Below, one piece after another: positions 42,966-50,311 of a stretch of DNA of 64,000 nucleotides. The translations under genes and the position numbers were made by a program. A model generated the notes under the pieces. It ran no database searches. It worked only from the letters and a program-made list of their open reading frames with translations, and had not been told where the DNA came from. Source of the stretch: Mucilaginibacter sp. UR6-11 (GTDB lineage Bacteria > Bacteroidota > Bacteroidia > Sphingobacteriales > Sphingobacteriaceae); the NCBI RefSeq assembly GCF_020880695.1, contig NZ_JAJIWO010000003.1:248001-312000 (forward strand), in the 5' to 3' direction. Within the stretch, counting starts at the first letter, position 1, and every line of letters starts with the position of its first letter.

Positions 42966-43844
42966 TTACCTATAAAGATCGTATATTTTTAAACGTAAAA
43001 ATTTATTTACCGCCAGGAAAGTACTGAATGCCGAAATGAAGATCCCCAGGCCAATCACTCCTAAAAACACAACGGCAAACTCGGCATTGTTTTGCAGGAT
43101 CACCAGGTCAGGTATCTCTAAATTGGCCAGGTATAAAGTACCCACCAAAATTATTACGGCTATTAAACTGCCTAACAGGCCGTGCCATATCGCGTAAAGC
43201 AAAAATGGCTTACGTATAAACCCCTTGGTTGCACCAACCAGTTGCATTGATTTTATTAAAAAGCGCTGCGAATAGATGGCCAGCCTGATGGTATTGTTAA
43301 TTAACGCAACCGATACCACCACAAATATGCCAGTAAAAGCAAGGATAACCAAGCTTATCGAGGTAAGGTTCTGGTTCATTTGGTCAACCAGCGATTGCTG
43401 GTATTTAACCTCTTTTACCAACGGGTTTTTTAATAACTCGGCTTTAAACTTGGTGATTTCGGCATTGTTGGCATAATCAGCATTAAGGTACACGTCTAAC
43501 GATTGTGATAGCGGATTATAACCTAAAAACTTAACAAAGTCTTCGCCAAGGTCTTTTTGCAGGTTGCGGGCGGCCAGTTCCTTGCTTACGTAAATAGCCT
43601 GCTTAACCGCACGGTTGCTCTCCAACTGGGTTTGCAGCTGGCGCACATCTGTTTCGTGCGCGGCATCGTCAACAAAAATATTGAGTACGATATTTTCTTT
43701 TACGTAACGCGAAAGGTTATTGGCATGTACCAGGATCAAACCAAGCAAGCCAATCATCAGCAATACCATCGCTATGCCAAATACAGTAGATATGTATATG
43801 GTCTTTGTTTTATTTGCCGATTCGCTTACTTCAAATTCTTCCAT
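42966..43844 (-). CDS. ftsX: FtsX-like cell division permease
   Basis: 292 residues with four helices and the FtsX extracellular domain between TM1 and TM2 (LNIFVDDAAHETDVRQLQTQ...VKQAIYVSKELAARNLQKDL...NPLSQSLDVYLNADYA). The membrane part shows ISLVILAFTGIFVVVSVALI, RLAIYSQRFLIKSMQLVGAT and the C-terminal VNKFLRLKIYDLYR. FtsX with FtsE controls peptidoglycan hydrolases at division. ftsE is not adjacent, as usual in this phylum. Confidence 0.93.
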   Translation of the reverse strand: MEEFEVSESANKTKTIYISTVFGIAMVLLMIGLLGLILVHANNLSRYVKENIVLNIFVDDAAHETDVRQLQTQLESNRAVKQAIYVSKELAARNLQKDLGEDFVKFLGYNPLSQSLDVYLNADYANNAEITKFKAELLKNPLVKEVKYQQSLVDQMNQNLTSISLVILAFTGIFVVVSVALINNTIRLAIYSQRFLIKSMQLVGATKGFIRKPFLLYAIWHGLLGSLIAVIILVGTLYLANLEIPDLVILQNNAEFAVVFLGVIGLGIFISAFSTFLAVNKFLRLKIYDLYR

Positions 43845-44144
43845 AGCCTAGTCTTAGTTTCTGCGAAATTAAGAAACCCTGCCTAAAGGTAAAAGTTTAT
43901 ATTTTATTAATTTGGTTTTGTGGGTAGTTTAACAAAATTTAACGTCGTTGCCATCCAAAACATTGCGAAAGGTTTTATACGCCCTGTCAGCTTACTAATT
44001 GTCATTTTTTGAAGATTCTTCGCTATATCAACTTCTTTTGCCTTTCAAAGATAATCCATTTAACGATCTGCCCCCTTCAGCCTATACCTTGTTAAGTTTT
44101 GTTAAAACAAATACAACATCCTAAAGGTGAGGTATATTAGTGCT
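43845..44144. other. Divergent intergenic region ftsX / DUF6624
   Basis: 300 bases holding both promoters. A near-palindrome TTTGTTAAAACAAA lies at 44096-44111. No perfect TAnnTTTG, RNA gene or ORF was found. Confidence 0.3.
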
Positions 44145-44822
44145 ATGAAAACACTGTCACTTTTATTTCTGACTATTATATCAAGCTTCGTTTCCACCGC
44201 CCAGGTAATCTCGTTTAATATTGACAAAGCCAACCTTGATAACGCGTTGGCGGCGCAACTTGACTCTATCTATAAACTGGATCAGTTGGTAAGAATGGAT
44301 TATATCAGGGCCAGGGAACTCAACCTTGCGACACCTGTAACGGACAGCTTACTTAGGGTGTTGCGGAAAACAGATCGGGAGAACTTAATCGCGGTTAATT
44401 ATATTGTAAAAAAACACGGCTGGTTAAGCCCGCAAAAAGTTGGTTTTAATGGTGCCCAGGGGTTATTTTTGGTGATACAGCATGCCGATTTGAAAACACA
44501 GCAACGCTACCTGCCCATCATAAAGGAGGCTGAGAAGAAAGGCGAAATATTATCAAGTAACCTGGCTATCCTTGAAGACAGGATTAATATGCGGGAGGGT
44601 AAAAAACAGGCTTATGGCAGCCAGGGTTTTACCGACAGCGAAACCGGGAAGAAATATATTTATCCAATAGTTGATGTTGACAATCTGGATAAAAGACGCA
44701 AAGCAATGGGCATGCCACCCATGCAGGAATATGTTAAAGACTGGAATACTGAAAGCTATAAAAAACAACTCCCCGAAATAGAACGACTGGCTAAAAAAAA
44801 GAATCTTATTTTAGCTCATTAA
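44145..44822 (+). CDS. DUF6624 family exported protein
   Basis: 225 residues from ATG 44145 (MKTLSLLFLTIISSFVSTAQ, a signal peptide); an in-frame GTG at 44127 is disfavoured. Family-like motifs are LDSIYKLDQLVRMDY, YIVKKHGWLSPQKVGFNGAQGLFLVIQHAD, YLPIIKEAEKKGEILSSNLAILEDRINM and GKKQAYGSQG, which recur in DUF6624 proteins of Bacteroidota. Function unknown. Confidence 0.82.
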   Translation: MKTLSLLFLTIISSFVSTAQVISFNIDKANLDNALAAQLDSIYKLDQLVRMDYIRARELNLATPVTDSLLRVLRKTDRENLIAVNYIVKKHGWLSPQKVGFNGAQGLFLVIQHADLKTQQRYLPIIKEAEKKGEILSSNLAILEDRINMREGKKQAYGSQGFTDSETGKKYIYPIVDVDNLDKRRKAMGMPPMQEYVKDWNTESYKKQLPEIERLAKKKNLILAH

Positions 44823-44853
44823 CTCATCCCGATAACTAACAATCTGCATAATA

Positions 44854-44956
44854 CTTTGGTGATATCACCACCAAGGGCGAAGCTTAACAATATTTAGCTC
44901 TACGCAAGGATAGTCGCCCGTTTAAGATTTCTCCGCTCTCTAGCTCGAAAAGACAA
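44854..44956. repeat. Structured intergenic sequence with a diverged copy of the 38-bp repeat
   Basis: TGGTGATATCACCA (44857-44870) is a perfect palindrome; GGGCGA (44875-44880) pairs with TCGCCC (44914-44919). TTTAAGATTTCTC...CTCGAAAAGACAA (44921-44956) resembles the element end TATAAGATTTCTC...TTTCGAAATGACA seen at 35947-35984. Confidence 0.6.
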
Positions 44957-45000
44957 GGCGGAAAAAATAAACAATCCCCATCCTAACCTGTTATCTGTAT

Positions 45001-45195
45001 ATGACAAAGCCAGCAAACTCAACAGATAAAGCATCACCAGCAGATACCCCTACCCACAGGCCCAACGATAACGGCGGCAAAGCCAAAGTGCGCAACGCGG
45101 ATAAACGCTATGACGCGGATAAGCCCCATGGAGGCGATATAGCCACTAAACACGAAAACGAAGAGCAGCCGGTTGGGCCGGGAAAAAAAGACTAG
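45001..45195 (+). CDS. Small disordered hydrophilic protein (64 aa)
   Basis: MTKPANSTDKASPADTPTHR then charged, Gly/Asp/Lys-rich sequence ending EEQPVGPGKKD; no hydrophobic segment. Codon usage looks like real genes, and similar small acidic-basic proteins are frequent in this phylum, but there is no recognised family, no clear promoter, and no partner. Confidence 0.5.
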   Translation: MTKPANSTDKASPADTPTHRPNDNGGKAKVRNADKRYDADKPHGGDIATKHENEEQPVGPGKKD

Positions 45196-45257
45196 TTATA
45201 AGTTATAGGTTGCAGGTTGAATGACCATACAACTTAGAAGCTGTAACTTTCAACACA

Positions 45258-47057
45258 CTACCTCGCTATCCCCGTCGAGTTAAACTGCAGATCATACAGC
45301 TTGCGGTAATAACCATGTTCAATACGCAACAGTTCCTGGTGGGTGCCCATTTCTTTGATCTCGCCATGATCAAGCACGATGATCTTATCGGCATTTTGTA
45401 TGGTTGATAACCGGTGGGCAATAACAATAGCGGTACGGCCCTGCATCAGCTTGTTAATAGCATTTTGTATTAATACCTCGGTTTCCGTGTCAACCGAGGA
45501 TGTGGCTTCGTCCAACACCAAAATAGCCGGATCATAAACCAGCGCGCGGATAAAAGAGATCAGCTGCGCCTGACCGGCAGACAGGGTTGCGCCACGTTCC
45601 ATCACATTATAATCATAACCGCCAGGCAGGCGTTCAATAAAATCATGCGCGCCTACGTCTTTTGCTGCCGCGATGATTTGTTCGCGGGTGATCAGCTCAT
45701 TGTTAAGGCTGATATTATTGGCAATGGTATCGGTAAACAAAAACACGTCCTGTATAACCGTAGCAATTTGCGACCGCAGATAATTAACATCATACTTCAT
45801 GATATTGTGCCCGTCAACACTAACCTCGCCCTTACCTATTTCATAAAACCGGTTCAGGATATTTATGGTTGATGATTTACCCGCACCGGTAGCGCCAACC
45901 AGGGCCAGCGTTTCGCCGGGTTTTACGTGGAAGTTAATATCCTTTAAAACCCAGTTCTCGTCGTTATAAGCAAACCAAACATCTTTAAATTCTATCTCGC
46001 CGTCTAAACGTTTAGGCCTTAGTGTACCCGTATTAACGGCTACCTCATCGGTATCCAGCACTTTAAAAATACGGTCGGCGCCTACCATGCCCATTTGCAG
46101 GGTGTTGAATTTATCAGCCAGCTGGCGTATAGGGCGAAACAGAATATTAAGCAACAAAATAAACTCGGTGATAACACCGGGAGTGATACCTTTATTTGAA
46201 GCAGATAATAAAGCCAGCTGCCCATCTGACAGGATGCGCTTGCAACCGTACCAAACCAATAATCCCATACAAATGGCAAACAAAATCTCAACCACCGGGA
46301 AAAAAATAGAATAATACCAGTTTGACCGGATATTGGCGTCTCGGTATTTTAAGTTAACCGCTTTAAACTTACGCATCTCCTGCTCTTCGCGGGCAAAGTT
46401 TTGGATAATACTGATGCCCGAAATATGCTCGGCCAGGAATGTGTTTAAATGGGCCACCTGTGTACGCACCTCCTGGAACGATGATTTGATAGCCTCTTTA
46501 AACACATACGTTGATGCAAATAAAAACGGCATCGGTATCAGGGTGATCAGCGCCAGTTTCCAATCCTGCACCAGCATGTAGATAATAACAGCGAACACTA
46601 ACAACAAATCGCCGATGATAGAGATCAGCCCTTCCGAAAAGATATCGGCAATGGTTTCAAGGTCAGATACCGTACGGGTAATCAGCATCCCGATAGGCGT
46701 GCGGTCAAAATATTTTAAGCGGAGGCTGGTGATATGATTAAAAATATCGATCCGCAAATCGCGGATCACAGACTGCCCCAGCGCGTTGGTTAAATAGGTT
46801 TGGTAGTATTGTGCAAACGTTTGGATAATGAGCAAGCCTATCATCAGCTCGGCCATAAATACCAGGCCGTTATAATCATTCAGCATGATATGCTCATCCA
46901 GCGTTTTTTTGATAAGGATAGGCTGCACCAAAGCACTCGCGGCCAAAAACACCGTCAAAAATGCAGATATGATAAACGTAGTATTATACGGTTTAACATA
47001 ATGCATTACCCGCTTTAGCAGCCTCCAGTCAAATGCTTTTCCGGTAACTTCGGCCAT
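45258..47057 (-). CDS. ABC exporter, fused permease-ATPase (MsbA/multidrug type)
   Basis: 599 residues: six-helix ABC1 membrane domain (about 20-320, GQSVIRDLRIDIFNHITSLRLKYFDRTPIGMLITR and LAEHISGISIIQNFAREEQE) and C-terminal ATPase with Walker A LVGATGAGKSSTINIL, signature LSAGQAQLISFIRAL, Walker B ILVLDEATSSVDTETE and H-loop VIAHRLSTIQNAD. It exports lipids or drugs as a dimer. TAACTTTG (47093 to 47086, minus strand) is a perfect -7 box about 29 bases upstream. The signature has Ala instead of the second common Gln-Arg residue pair (LSAGQAQ), as often seen in this subgroup. Confidence 0.94.
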   Translation of the reverse strand: MAEVTGKAFDWRLLKRVMHYVKPYNTTFIISAFLTVFLAASALVQPILIKKTLDEHIMLNDYNGLVFMAELMIGLLIIQTFAQYYQTYLTNALGQSVIRDLRIDIFNHITSLRLKYFDRTPIGMLITRTVSDLETIADIFSEGLISIIGDLLLVFAVIIYMLVQDWKLALITLIPMPFLFASTYVFKEAIKSSFQEVRTQVAHLNTFLAEHISGISIIQNFAREEQEMRKFKAVNLKYRDANIRSNWYYSIFFPVVEILFAICMGLLVWYGCKRILSDGQLALLSASNKGITPGVITEFILLLNILFRPIRQLADKFNTLQMGMVGADRIFKVLDTDEVAVNTGTLRPKRLDGEIEFKDVWFAYNDENWVLKDINFHVKPGETLALVGATGAGKSSTINILNRFYEIGKGEVSVDGHNIMKYDVNYLRSQIATVIQDVFLFTDTIANNISLNNELITREQIIAAAKDVGAHDFIERLPGGYDYNVMERGATLSAGQAQLISFIRALVYDPAILVLDEATSSVDTETEVLIQNAINKLMQGRTAIVIAHRLSTIQNADKIIVLDHGEIKEMGTHQELLRIEHGYYRKLYDLQFNSTGIAR

Positions 47058-47114
47058 TGTGATGATTGATTGAGTGTATGAATAACAAAGTTAAAACCTT
47101 TTGCCTTTAACCTT

Positions 47115-47879
47115 TTACCTTTCGCCTAAAAAAGAATATCGTACCGCTGTTAAATATAACCCGCAAGCCGGCACAGATGCGCCCGCATTGCTGCGGTTTT
47201 TGCTTTCTATAATATCCCGGACAGCATCGGGTGTTATCTCATTTTTACCAACCATTATCAGCGTGCCTACAATAGCGCGCACCATGTTGCGTAAAAACCT
47301 GTCGGCCGAGATGTGAAAGACAATGCTATCATCTTCCTTCACCCATTCCGCTCGGCTTATTTTGCAGTTGTTGGTTTTAACCTGGGTGTTTGATTTGCTG
47401 AAACAGCTAAAATCCGTATGTTCCATAATGATCCGGGCCGCTTCGTTCATCAGCTTTAAATCGGGCACGTCGCGCAGCAACCACGAGTAGCCGTGTTTAA
47501 ACGGGTCCTTATTAAAGTGGATATGGTACTGGTATGAGCGCAGCACGGCATCAAACCGCGCATGCGCACCGGCATGTACCGGGATGATGTTTTTGATGGC
47601 GATATCATGCGGCAAAACGGAATTGATACTGCGCAGAAATGTACCCTGATCCGTTAACGCCGAACTGTCAACCAGGTCAAAATGCGCGAAAAACTCTTTG
47701 GCATGTACGCCGGTATCGGTACGGCCGCAGCCCAGGGTTTCAATCGGCTGGCGCAAAACAGTACTAAGCGCCTTATCCAAAACCTCCTGCACGGTAACCG
47801 CGTTAGGCTGTGTTTGCCAGCCATGATAGTTGGTACCGTCATAAGCCAGTTCAATAAAATAGCGTTGATTGTTTGCCAC
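47115..47879 (-). CDS. truA: tRNA pseudouridine(38-40) synthase TruA
   Basis: 254 residues beginning at GTG 47879. Motifs: ELAYDGTNYHGWQTQPNAVTVQEVLDKAL, catalytic Asp in GCGRTDTGVHAKEFFAHFDL, and FHISADRFLRNMVRAIVGTL. It isomerises uridines 38-40 in the anticodon arm. A Pyr-rich word-repeat (CCTTTTGCCTTTAACCTTTTACC) lies right after the gene; a hairpin repeat lies upstream. Confidence 0.95.
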   Translation of the reverse strand: MANNQRYFIELAYDGTNYHGWQTQPNAVTVQEVLDKALSTVLRQPIETLGCGRTDTGVHAKEFFAHFDLVDSSALTDQGTFLRSINSVLPHDIAIKNIIPVHAGAHARFDAVLRSYQYHIHFNKDPFKHGYSWLLRDVPDLKLMNEAARIIMEHTDFSCFSKSNTQVKTNNCKISRAEWVKEDDSIVFHISADRFLRNMVRAIVGTLIMVGKNEITPDAVRDIIESKNRSNAGASVPACGLYLTAVRYSFLGER

Positions 47880-47896
47880 GGGGCAAAGGTAGCAAT

Positions 47897-47965
47897 TGAA
47901 GATTAGAGATTGGTTGTTAAAGATTAGTACCTTCTCACTAATCTTTAATTACCAATCTTTAAAAT
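47897..47965. repeat. GATTAAAGATTAG-class hairpin repeat between truA and the DUF892 gene
   Basis: AGATTGGTTGTTAAAGATTAG (47907-47927) pairs with a near-perfect inverted copy at 47938-47958 (19 of 21 positions) around a 10-base loop. Its right arm reaches the stop codon of the DUF892 gene. Confidence 0.85.
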
Positions 47966-48483
47966 TAACTGATATACTCCGTATAAATCGCTTCGAATAA
48001 AAACTTATTCTCGACAGCAGTATCAAAGGGTTGGTCTAAAAACGTATTGCTGTAACCAATTGACTTAGCCAGGTTTTTCAAAACTTTATAGTAGGTTATT
48101 TCTATGCCTTCAATTATCTGCAGGTAAAATAATATAAATACATCACGCTCAAGCGGCGATTTGCCCGAACGGATAACCGAAAGATAGGCTTCCAGTGTCA
48201 TTCCTTTCATTCCTAATACCGTTGTTTTGGTTGGTTGCTTCCCGATAGATTGATAGATCTCATCCATTTGACGGATCTGGGTATTGGTGTCGTCGCGCAA
48301 TTCGTCAATAGCCAGTTTCAGTTGTTTCAGCGACGCAATTAATTCAATCTCATTAAAAAATTCAAACAGGTGTTGCTTACCAAAATAAATGCTGTTAAGA
48401 TGTTCAAGAAACATCTTTTTCAGAAGATGATCTTCAAACTTTACTTCCTTTGGTGTAAGTAATTCGTCAGGGGTATCGGCCAT
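47965..48483 (-). CDS. DUF892 / YciF-like ferritin-fold protein
   Basis: 172 residues, mostly helical. FLEHLNSIYFGKQHLFEFFN, LKQLKLAIDELRDDTNTQIRQMDEIYQSIGKQP, VLGMKGMTLEAYLSVI and EGIEITYYKVLKNLAKSIG correspond to the four-helix DUF892 (YciF/YciE) family, stress-related ferritin-like proteins. Metal ligands of ferritins are only partly matched. It is a single gene with no obvious partner. Confidence 0.75.
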   Translation of the reverse strand: MADTPDELLTPKEVKFEDHLLKKMFLEHLNSIYFGKQHLFEFFNEIELIASLKQLKLAIDELRDDTNTQIRQMDEIYQSIGKQPTKTTVLGMKGMTLEAYLSVIRSGKSPLERDVFILFYLQIIEGIEITYYKVLKNLAKSIGYSNTFLDQPFDTAVENKFLFEAIYTEYIS

Positions 48484-48573
48484 GATGATAATAAATAAGG
48501 TAGGCTAAAATACATTTTTATTTACAAATTAAATAATGTATTGCGTTATGGCAATTTTATCAATAGCCGCAAT

Positions 48574-48581
48574 TATATTTG
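48574..48581 (+). promoter_or_regulatory. -7 box before the DUF4293 gene
   Basis: TATATTTG (48574-48581) is a perfect TAnnTTTG 20 bases before the ATG at 48602. No TTTG at the ideal distance. Confidence 0.4.
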
Positions 48582-48601
48582 CTGCATAATTTTTGATCAT
48601 C

Positions 48602-49069
48602 ATGCTACAACGTATCCAATCTATATACCTTTTATTTGCAGGCCTGATAATAGCAGCACTATTTGTATTCCCGCTGGTACACGGCGTTTATGTAAATGGC
48701 AAAGCCATAACGGTAATGGTTACCGGTATTTACCAGGATGTTAACGGGCAATCAGCCCATACAGATTTTTTTACCGCGCTTACCGTAGGTACAGCCATAG
48801 TGGCCCTGCTGCCGTTAATTACTGTTTTTATGTATAAAAACCGCAGGCAGCAAATTAATTTATGTTATGGCTTAATGCTGGTAATAATAGCCTACAGCTA
48901 CTGGGTGGCGCAGGTGGTTAAAAACGCTATTGGCGGCGCTTACTTAAACATGAGCAATTATGGTATAGGCATCATCTTGCTTTCGTTAAGCATTGTATTA
49001 ATCATACTGGCGCAAAAATCTATACAAAAAGATGAGAAGCTGGTAAAATCAGCCGACAGGCTTAGATAA
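48602..49069 (+). CDS. DUF4293 family membrane protein
   Basis: 155 residues from ATG 48602 (MLQRIQSIYLLFAGLII); an in-frame TTG at 48593 is disfavoured. Four helices, with the family N-terminus MxQRIQSxYL and the central FFTALTVGTAIVALLPLITVFMYKNRRQQINLC. Function unknown; the family occurs only in Bacteroidota as I recall. It precedes lspA by 51 bases on the same strand. Confidence 0.9.
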   Translation: MLQRIQSIYLLFAGLIIAALFVFPLVHGVYVNGKAITVMVTGIYQDVNGQSAHTDFFTALTVGTAIVALLPLITVFMYKNRRQQINLCYGLMLVIIAYSYWVAQVVKNAIGGAYLNMSNYGIGIILLSLSIVLIILAQKSIQKDEKLVKSADRLR

Positions 49070-49120
49070 AAATCTCGCCTGCATCCTTTTCCAAAAAAAA
49101 GGACTTCAAATTTATCTCCT

Positions 49121-49645
49121 ATGAAAACCTGGGTAAAAATTTTACTGTTCTGTATCGGCTGTCTTTTATTGATATCGGCCGACAGGGTAACCAAGCAACT
49201 GGCTAAAGAGCATTTAATGTTTAGCCAGCCGCGGTCCTATTTTCATGATACCTTCCGTTTTGAATATGCTGAAAATACAGGGGCGGCGCTAAGCTTTGGC
49301 GACGAATTGCCCAAAACAGCCAGTTTCTGGCTTTTAAGCATGGTGCCGTTAGTTGTTTTAGCTGTATTTTTCGGTTATGTAATGAAGCATTTAAACAGGT
49401 TTGGCAACTTTAAATTATTTTGCTTTGCGCTGATCATCGCAGGTGGAGTAGGGAATGTTATCGACCGTATAATTTACGACCGTCGGGTAACCGACTTTAT
49501 GAACATGGGTATCGGCGACCTGCGCACCGGCATTTTTAATGTAGCCGACGTTTGTATAACGGCCGGGGTGATTGGATTGTTTATAGCTTATACCAGTAAG
49601 AATAAAGGGTTAATAAGGCCGGATAATGTGGAAGACGCTTTATAG
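49121..49645 (+). CDS. lspA: Lipoprotein signal peptidase (signal peptidase II)
   Basis: 174 residues, four helices. It cleaves prolipoprotein signal peptides at the lipidated cysteine. Catalytic aspartates are in AGGVGNVIDRIIYDRRVTDFM and GIFNVADVCITAGV; the N-terminal block ENTGAALSFG is standard. Its many potential substrates here include GldJ and the PstS-like and C-terminal lipobox proteins. Ends before a large hairpin shared with the toxin remnant. Confidence 0.96.
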   Translation: MKTWVKILLFCIGCLLLISADRVTKQLAKEHLMFSQPRSYFHDTFRFEYAENTGAALSFGDELPKTASFWLLSMVPLVVLAVFFGYVMKHLNRFGNFKLFCFALIIAGGVGNVIDRIIYDRRVTDFMNMGIGDLRTGIFNVADVCITAGVIGLFIAYTSKNKGLIRPDNVEDAL

Positions 49646-49649
49646 TATA

Positions 49650-49695
49650 ATCAATATTAAGGCAACGGCTTTTGCCTTGCTCCTCTTATATTGAT
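49650..49695 (+). terminator. Double-stem hairpin after lspA
   Basis: Outer stem ATCAATAT (49650-49657) / ATATTGAT (49688-49695) and inner AAGGCAA/TTGCCTT (49659-49665 / 49672-49678). No U-run follows, so termination is uncertain. It overlaps the end of the toxin remnant on the opposite strand. Confidence 0.45.
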
Positions 49696-49949
49696 CAATT
49701 CTATTAGTTTGCTTTTGGGTTTAATGCGATAAGTTAATATGGTGAGCTTATTTATTGGCCCCCTATGTAACCACTTATTTTTGTAGATTTTCTTAATAAT
49801 TCGGGATGAAGCATTAAGGTTTCAAAAAACTTATTTGTTTCCCTGATAAAGTTTGAGACCTACCTGTCGGCAAAGTTAGCTTCCAGGTAATTAATAATGT
49901 TATCATAGCCCTCGGCAGCACGCTTCGTCCAGACTATTTCGAAAGCCAT
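49657..49949 (-). pseudogene. RelE/ParE-type toxin gene, inactivated
   Basis: Read from ATG 49949: MAFEIVWTKRAAEGYDNIIN, YLEANFADR, an in-frame TAG, VSNFIRETNKFFETLMLHPE, LLRKSTK, a frameshift, NKWLHRGPINKLTILTYRIK, and PKSKLIELINIRGARQKPLP to TAA 49657-49659. The helix-helix N-terminus and the C-terminal beta segment ending IRGARQ.P are typical of ParE/RelE toxins. One A lost in an A-run (at about 49796) and one nonsense codon inactivate it; the 293-base span plus one base gives 97 residues. It overlaps the antitoxin by 16 bases, the normal layout. Confidence 0.88.
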
Positions 49950-50167
49950 TTTTCATATTTAGCCATCACTTCCTTATGAGGAAGTACTTTGCCTGCATCA
50001 GCCTGAGCCAATCCTTCTTCAATTTCTAACTTTTCACTCTCGCTTATTTCATCCCACCAATCACCCTGCTCTTTTTGCTTTAAAGCCATAAACCTTTTAA
50101 TTGTCGATGGCTCAGTCACTTGTGTAAGCCACCTTATTAAATCTAATTTTTCAGCCTGAATATCCAT
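49934..50167 (-). CDS. Antitoxin of a RelE/ParE-type toxin-antitoxin locus
   Basis: 77 residues, MDIQAEKLDLIRWLTQVTEP then SESEKLEIEEGLAQADAGKV and a C-terminal LPHKEVMAKYEKWLSK. The acidic helix followed by a xPHxEVMxKYxxW tail is characteristic of antitoxins paired with ParE-type toxins in Bacteroidota. The frame is intact although its toxin is broken. TAGGTTTG (50218 to 50211, minus strand) is a perfect -7 box about 43 bases upstream. Confidence 0.82.
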   Translation of the reverse strand: MDIQAEKLDLIRWLTQVTEPSTIKRFMALKQKEQGDWWDEISESEKLEIEEGLAQADAGKVLPHKEVMAKYEKWLSK

Positions 50168-50210
50168 AGCAATAAACTTATTAAATATAAAATAAAATAA
50201 TCTTCTATTA

Positions 50211-50218
50211 CAAACCTA
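50211..50218 (-). promoter_or_regulatory. -7 box of the antitoxin-toxin operon
   Basis: TAGGTTTG (50218 to 50211) matches TAnnTTTG exactly. It is divergent from, and close to, the helicase promoter, so the antitoxin could also affect that promoter; this is inference. Confidence 0.45.
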
Positions 50219-50239
50219 CCTTTTTAAACAAAATCACAG

Positions 50240-50270
50240 TTTGAAATACCGAAAATTAACGCTACCTTTG
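50240..50270 (+). promoter_or_regulatory. Consensus promoter of the DEAD-box helicase gene
   Basis: TTTG (50240-50243), exactly 19 bases, then TACCTTTG (50263-50270): an exact Bacteroidota TTTG-N19-TAnnTTTG promoter. The start is expected near 50276, a 36-base leader. It is the best promoter in the window. Confidence 0.85.
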
Positions 50271-50311
50271 CGGCCGATTTGGCGATGTAGCCAGATTCGT
50301 TATTTAAATTC

